Source: a virus. From it: a DNA stretch of 43,263 nucleotides. Position numbers and translations under genes: made by a program. Numbering within the stretch: the stretch's first letter is position 1; every line of letters begins with the position of its first letter. Below are positions 40,158 to 43,263 of the stretch, piece after piece. The notes under the pieces were generated by a model that was not told the DNA's origin, did no database searches, and was given only the letters and a program-made list of their open reading frames with translations. Location of the stretch: IMG/VR virus record IMGVR_UViG_3300037584_003690, positions 1-43,263 of that record. One strand, given 5' to 3'.

Positions 40158-40566
40158 TTGCACTTTAAAAAGTGCTTATAAAAGTTATGATGACTTTTAT
40201 GATGTAGGTTATAAAAAATACAGAGCAATCTGTGAAGACTTTAATAAGAAGATTATAGAAGATATTCTTATGAAAGCAAAAGAGTTTAAAATGCCTTATA
40301 GATTAGGTACTCTTAGAATAAAAAAGAAGAAGATGAATTATTCTAAGAAAAATAAATTAAAGATTAATTGGCTAGAAACCAATAAACATAAGAAAGTTAT
40401 TTATCACTTAAATGATCATACAGACGGTTTTAATTATAGATGGTTTTGGTCAAAGATAAACGCGGTAATAAAGAATAAAAGTGTATATAGCTTTCAAGCT
40501 ACTCGTACTAATAAAAGACGATTAGCCGGATTATTAAAAAAGAAAAAAGTAGACTATTTTGAATGA
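40093..40566 (+). CDS. Conserved basic phage protein between ring proteins, 157 aa
   Basis: The conserved core starts at about residue 25 (LKSAYKSYDDFYDVGYKKYR) and continues with ICEDFNKKIIEDIL, the PYRLGTLRIKKKK motif, a KVIYHLNDHTDGFNYRWFW motif and an ATRTNKRRLAGLL tail. It is basic, with many aromatics. I associate this pattern with a protein found in many Bacteroidota phages at the same place before the hub gene. An assembly or cargo role is possible but unproven. ATG 40093 overlaps the previous gene by 65 nt; ATG 40120 is an equally possible start. It overlaps the next gene by 4 nt. Confidence 0.7.
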   Translation: MMKLITLKEMESKTCKSLQVNSCTLKSAYKSYDDFYDVGYKKYRAICEDFNKKIIEDILMKAKEFKMPYRLGTLRIKKKKMNYSKKNKLKINWLETNKHKKVIYHLNDHTDGFNYRWFWSKINAVIKNKSVYSFQATRTNKRRLAGLLKKKKVDYFE

Positions 40567-41315
40567 TTTATAAATATGTATCAGTATATGAAATAATAGA
40601 AGGAGTATATAGAGACTCAGGTATCCAAGAAGAGCTTGACATTTGGGATGTAATTGAATGGGCAGGTGAAGCTTTAGAACTTATAGGAGCTGGGGTATCT
40701 TATGTAGAGTTAATAGGAGAGTTATGTGTCTCAGGACATAAAGTAAAATTACCTTGCAACTTCCATTCTTTAGAACAAATTTCATATAACGGAATACCAC
40801 TACCTCTATGCTCTGGAACATTCGGGGCTATATCTACAAACTCTGGAAACGCTACAAAGAATGTGATTGATGGTAAGGAAGTAGATGCTACTAACTTTCC
40901 TTTAACAGATTCTGAAAATAAAAATGGTAATTGTTATTATATTAATGATAATTTTATTGTTACGTCTTTTGATAAAGGATGTTTGTTAGTATCTTTTAGA
41001 GGTATAAACGTAGACAAAGAAGGTTTTCCTATGATACCTGATAATGTTAGTTATAAGAAAGCTGTAAAAGCTTATATACAAACTATGGTTGATAGAATAT
41101 GGTGGAGAAGAGGATCATTGCAAGAGGCTGTATTTAGAGATAGCCAACGAGATTGGGAATGGTATGTAAAACAAGCGCGAGGATCGGCAAGTATGCCTAA
41201 TCTAGATCAAATGGAAAATATTAAGAATCAATGGGTTAAATTAAAACCTAATATGAATTCATCAAGGACATTCTTTACTGATCTAGCTAGTCCTGGTCGA
41301 AGGAAACTTAAGTAA
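40563..41315 (+). CDS. Second tail ring/adaptor protein, 250 aa
   Basis: Overlaps the previous gene by 4 nt (ATGA). The N-terminal helix set (VYEIIEGVYRDSGIQEELDI, WDVIEWAGEALELIGAG) is followed by a beta domain with an insertion (ISYNGIPLPLCSGTF to NFIVTSFDKGCLLVSFRGIN) and C-terminal helices (IQTMVDRIWWRRGSLQEAVF). This is the fold order of ring proteins in crAss-like neck assemblies. It has the same length as the gene at 39405-40157, suggesting distant relatives that stack in one tail. It ends in a TAATG overlap with the hub gene. Confidence 0.7.
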   Translation: MIYKYVSVYEIIEGVYRDSGIQEELDIWDVIEWAGEALELIGAGVSYVELIGELCVSGHKVKLPCNFHSLEQISYNGIPLPLCSGTFGAISTNSGNATKNVIDGKEVDATNFPLTDSENKNGNCYYINDNFIVTSFDKGCLLVSFRGINVDKEGFPMIPDNVSYKKAVKAYIQTMVDRIWWRRGSLQEAVFRDSQRDWEWYVKQARGSASMPNLDQMENIKNQWVKLKPNMNSSRTFFTDLASPGRRKLK

Positions 41316-43263
41316 TGGCAGAAAAAAAACAACAACAAGGACCACCATCTACATCTATTAATACCTTCTTAAAAGGTATGAATAAAGATGTGGCTAAGTA
41401 TGTACTTCCTCCAGATACATATTACGATGGTAGTAATATTCGTATTGCTCCTCACCATTCTAAAGAGGGTGCAGCTGTTGTTAATGTAGAAGGTAATGAG
41501 TTTTTAGCAGAAATACCATGCGCTCCTAAAGTATTAGCACTTGAAATGAAAGATCAAGTAGTATTAGGGGCTTATTGGGAAGGTACTTTATGGAATGTTA
41601 TTTGTAATATTTATACAGATGGTGCAACTTATAGTAGAAGTTTTACTGCAACGGGTGGTAATATAGTTTCTGTTATATATCAAGCATTAATAAGTGATTT
41701 TCCAGGTTTTACAACAAATGGTGTTTTAATAGGTAATGGATCATTACCAGATAATATAAACTTTGCTTATGATAATAGTAGATTTCGTTTAACTTTTTGG
41801 TCAGAAGATGAAAACGATATACAGATTACAAATGTTATAGTTTCTAATAACTATACAAATACAATTAATATTGGAGGTAAAGACTGTGATTTAGAGATTA
41901 TAGGATACACTACAATTCGAGATGATATTTATTTATTTACTACTAGCCACGATGGCGGTACCCCAGAAGCAATAGGAGGCTCTGGGCAAATATGGAGATT
42001 AAGGTATGATCCTTCTACATATGAAGTAAATTGGAAATGTGTATATAATAATAATCTTGTTAATTTTACAAAACAACATCCTATACAGGCTATAGGAAGG
42101 TATGAAAATAAAGATGAACAAGGAGTTTATTGGACCGATAACTTTAATCCCCCTAGAAAACTAAATGTTGCTGCAGAAGATTCAATAGCAATAGATGCTA
42201 GATTTTTAGATTTAGCTCCAGTTACTGAATTTCAAATACCTACACTACATGAGATAACTATAGGAGGAACACTTCCAGCAGGAACTTACCAAATAGCTTA
42301 TAGATATAAAAGTTTTGAAGGATTAACTTCTAACTGGTCTCCTTTAAGTAATAAAGTATCTTTATATGGAGATGAAGAAACTGATCCATTTTGTAATATA
42401 GAGGGAGGAGAAATAGATTTAGATACAGCAGATCTAATGGGAACACTCACAAGTAAACGAATTGAGTGGCAACTTAAAGATCTAGATACTACATATGATT
42501 TAATAGAATTTGGAGCTGTCTATATGAAAACTAGTGGATATGATCCGTTATTACATCAGTATTATATGTTTAAAGTAGCTCCTAATATATTAGAAGATAT
42601 ATCTGTGGAGTTAACAGGTAGTGAACAAAAGATACAATTATCTCCTACAGAATTCCAAGAAGGTATTGGTGCAACTTTTGAAAGAGTAAAGACTATAGCC
42701 TCAAGAGATAATAAACTCTTTATGGGGAATATAACTAATACATCTTTTTTTGTTGATTTTGATTCAAGGGTCTATAGATTCGATCATAAACTTAACCAAT
42801 GTAGATTAGATTCAGAGTCAGATGTTACTGTTTTTATAGATGGTAATAATTTATATACAGAACAACCTGGAACTCAGTTTACAACTATTGATAAAATACC
42901 CGAAACACATGACTGTATTAATCCTTATAATGATGAAAATCCAGAAACAAATGCAGATTGGTATAGCGATGATCAATATATGTGGCAATCTAATGGAGTA
43001 ATTATAGGAGGTACCGGTCCTAATATTTCTTATAAATTTATTACACAACCTTTAAAAGGAGATGATGCTCAATTAACTAATACACAATTTTCAAACTTTA
43101 TTGGAGATGTTTCAGGTTATAATTCAAACGCGACATTTATAGAGGATTGGTTTTTAAATCTGGGTAACTGTAACTGGTATCAACCCCCTCCATTAGATTC
43201 TTGTTTGGTAAATCCAAATGAAACATCAAGTGTTACAGAATTCTTAGGTGTTCCTGGTCAAAC
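41315..43263 (+). CDS. Tail hub/stabilisation protein, N-terminal 649 residues (runs off the window)
   Basis: The frame opens at 41315 (TAATG overlap) and stays open to the last base, so the 3' end is missing. The N-terminus (STSINTFLKGMNKDVAKYVL, PPDTYYDGSNIRI) matches the crAss-like/P22-type stabilisation or hub proteins, whose start often reads FLKGMNKDVSP...YxDAxN. Propeller-like strands follow (EIIGYTTIRDDIYLFTTS, IWRLRYDPSTYEVNWK), then GTYQIAYRYKSFEGLTSNWS and the TIASRDNKLFMGNITN motif. It is expected to plug the neck under the ring proteins and lead into tail assembly. Confidence 0.75.
   Translation, partial: MAEKKQQQGPPSTSINTFLKGMNKDVAKYVLPPDTYYDGSNIRIAPHHSKEGAAVVNVEGNEFLAEIPCAPKVLALEMKDQVVLGAYWEGTLWNVICNIYTDGATYSRSFTATGGNIVSVIYQALISDFPGFTTNGVLIGNGSLPDNINFAYDNSRFRLTFWSEDENDIQITNVIVSNNYTNTINIGGKDCDLEIIGYTTIRDDIYLFTTSHDGGTPEAIGGSGQIWRLRYDPSTYEVNWKCVYNNNLVNFTKQHPIQAIGRYENKDEQGVYWTDNFNPPRKLNVAAEDSIAIDARFLDLAPVTEFQIPTLHEITIGGTLPAGTYQIAYRYKSFEGLTSNWSPLSNKVSLYGDEETDPFCNIEGGEIDLDTADLMGTLTSKRIEWQLKDLDTTYDLIEFGAVYMKTSGYDPLLHQYYMFKVAPNILEDISVELTGSEQKIQLSPTEFQEGIGATFERVKTIASRDNKLFMGNITNTSFFVDFDSRVYRFDHKLNQCRLDSESDVTVFIDGNNLYTEQPGTQFTTIDKIPETHDCINPYNDENPETNADWYSDDQYMWQSNGVIIGGTGPNISYKFITQPLKGDDAQLTNTQFSNFIGDVSGYNSNATFIEDWFLNLGNCNWYQPPPLDSCLVNPNETSSVTEFLGVPGQ

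Noticed and set aside
40160-40175. GCACTTT / AAAGTGC inverted repeat just after the ring-protein stop
   Set aside because: The stem has almost no loop, no T-run follows, and it lies inside the next coding sequence. Probably chance.
1-43263. Stop-codon reassignment, as known in some crAss-like phages
   Set aside because: TAG, TGA and TAA all end genes at sensible positions (for example 1331, 3083, 6058, 8972 and 40157), and the only tRNA has a CAT anticodon.
1-43263. CRISPR arrays, insertion sequences, integrase or rRNA genes
   Set aside because: No regularly spaced direct repeats, transposase or integrase motifs, or rRNA sequence were seen on reading both strands.

Overview
This window is the late, structural half of a tailed double-stranded DNA phage. 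The host is almost certainly a member of the Bacteroidota, probably a marine Flavobacteriia. The evidence is the strong A+T bias, promoters of the flavobacterial TTG / TAnnTTTG type, AT-rich leaders without clear Shine-Dalgarno sequences, signal peptides ending in AQ, a C-terminus resembling a type IX secretion (T9SS) sorting signal, and GCTDPxAxNY cysteine repeats. The order and size of the head and neck genes suggest a crAss-like (Crassvirales-type) podovirus: a 671-aa TerL, an 837-aa portal, a lysozyme-like protein, an acidic scaffold, a 477-aa capsid protein, a connector, then ring proteins and a large hub protein, with a small HU/IHF-like protein nearby. That placement comes from recognising families by eye, not from a search.

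Layout. Bases 1-600 hold two small leftward genes, each followed by an intrinsic terminator and preceded by a shared 21-nt leader motif. A divergent intergenic region with an isolated G-rich patch (618-649) separates them from everything else, which reads rightward. From 769 to 5012 there is a run of small overlapping genes: a tRNA with a CAT anticodon, the HU/IHF-like protein, a 42-aa membrane microprotein, a 180-aa conserved-looking protein, a zinc-ribbon protein and a DUF5675-like protein. From 5012 to 11089 come an outer-membrane barrel candidate, a secreted protein with a T9SS-like tail, a repeat tail fibre with accessory proteins, a membrane/coiled-coil protein, a thioredoxin fold without its cysteines, a staphylococcal-type nuclease and a holin-like protein.

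From 11089 to 22591 lies the packaging and head module: TerL, portal, lysozyme-like protein, scaffold, major capsid protein, connectors and accessory structural proteins. A strong GNRA-capped hairpin follows. From 22660 to 35824 is a fibre/adhesin block: a cysteine-rich accessory protein, a collagen-like tail-collar protein, a 244-aa protein and a 3606-aa cysteine-rich adhesin. The adhesin contains an intact metzincin zinc-protease motif and segments resembling beta-propellers of Bacteroidota surface proteins. From 35894 to the end are small surface/decoration proteins (two tandem paralogues), holin/spanin-like membrane proteins, a NUMOD1-metallophosphoesterase fusion, two ring/adaptor proteins flanking a conserved basic protein, and the start of a hub protein that runs off the window.

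Three copies of a TTGGAAA-(19/20)-TATWTTTG promoter divide the head region into late transcription units. A second motif, TGTTTAAY, sits 25-27 nt before five virion-protein start codons. TAA, TAG and TGA all end genes here, so there is no sign of stop-codon reassignment. No integrase, transposase, rRNA or CRISPR array was seen. The most unusual content is the protease-bearing giant adhesin, the phage-encoded T9SS-like cargo beside an outer-membrane protein, the redox-dead thioredoxin fold, and the start-linked TGTTTAAY motif.
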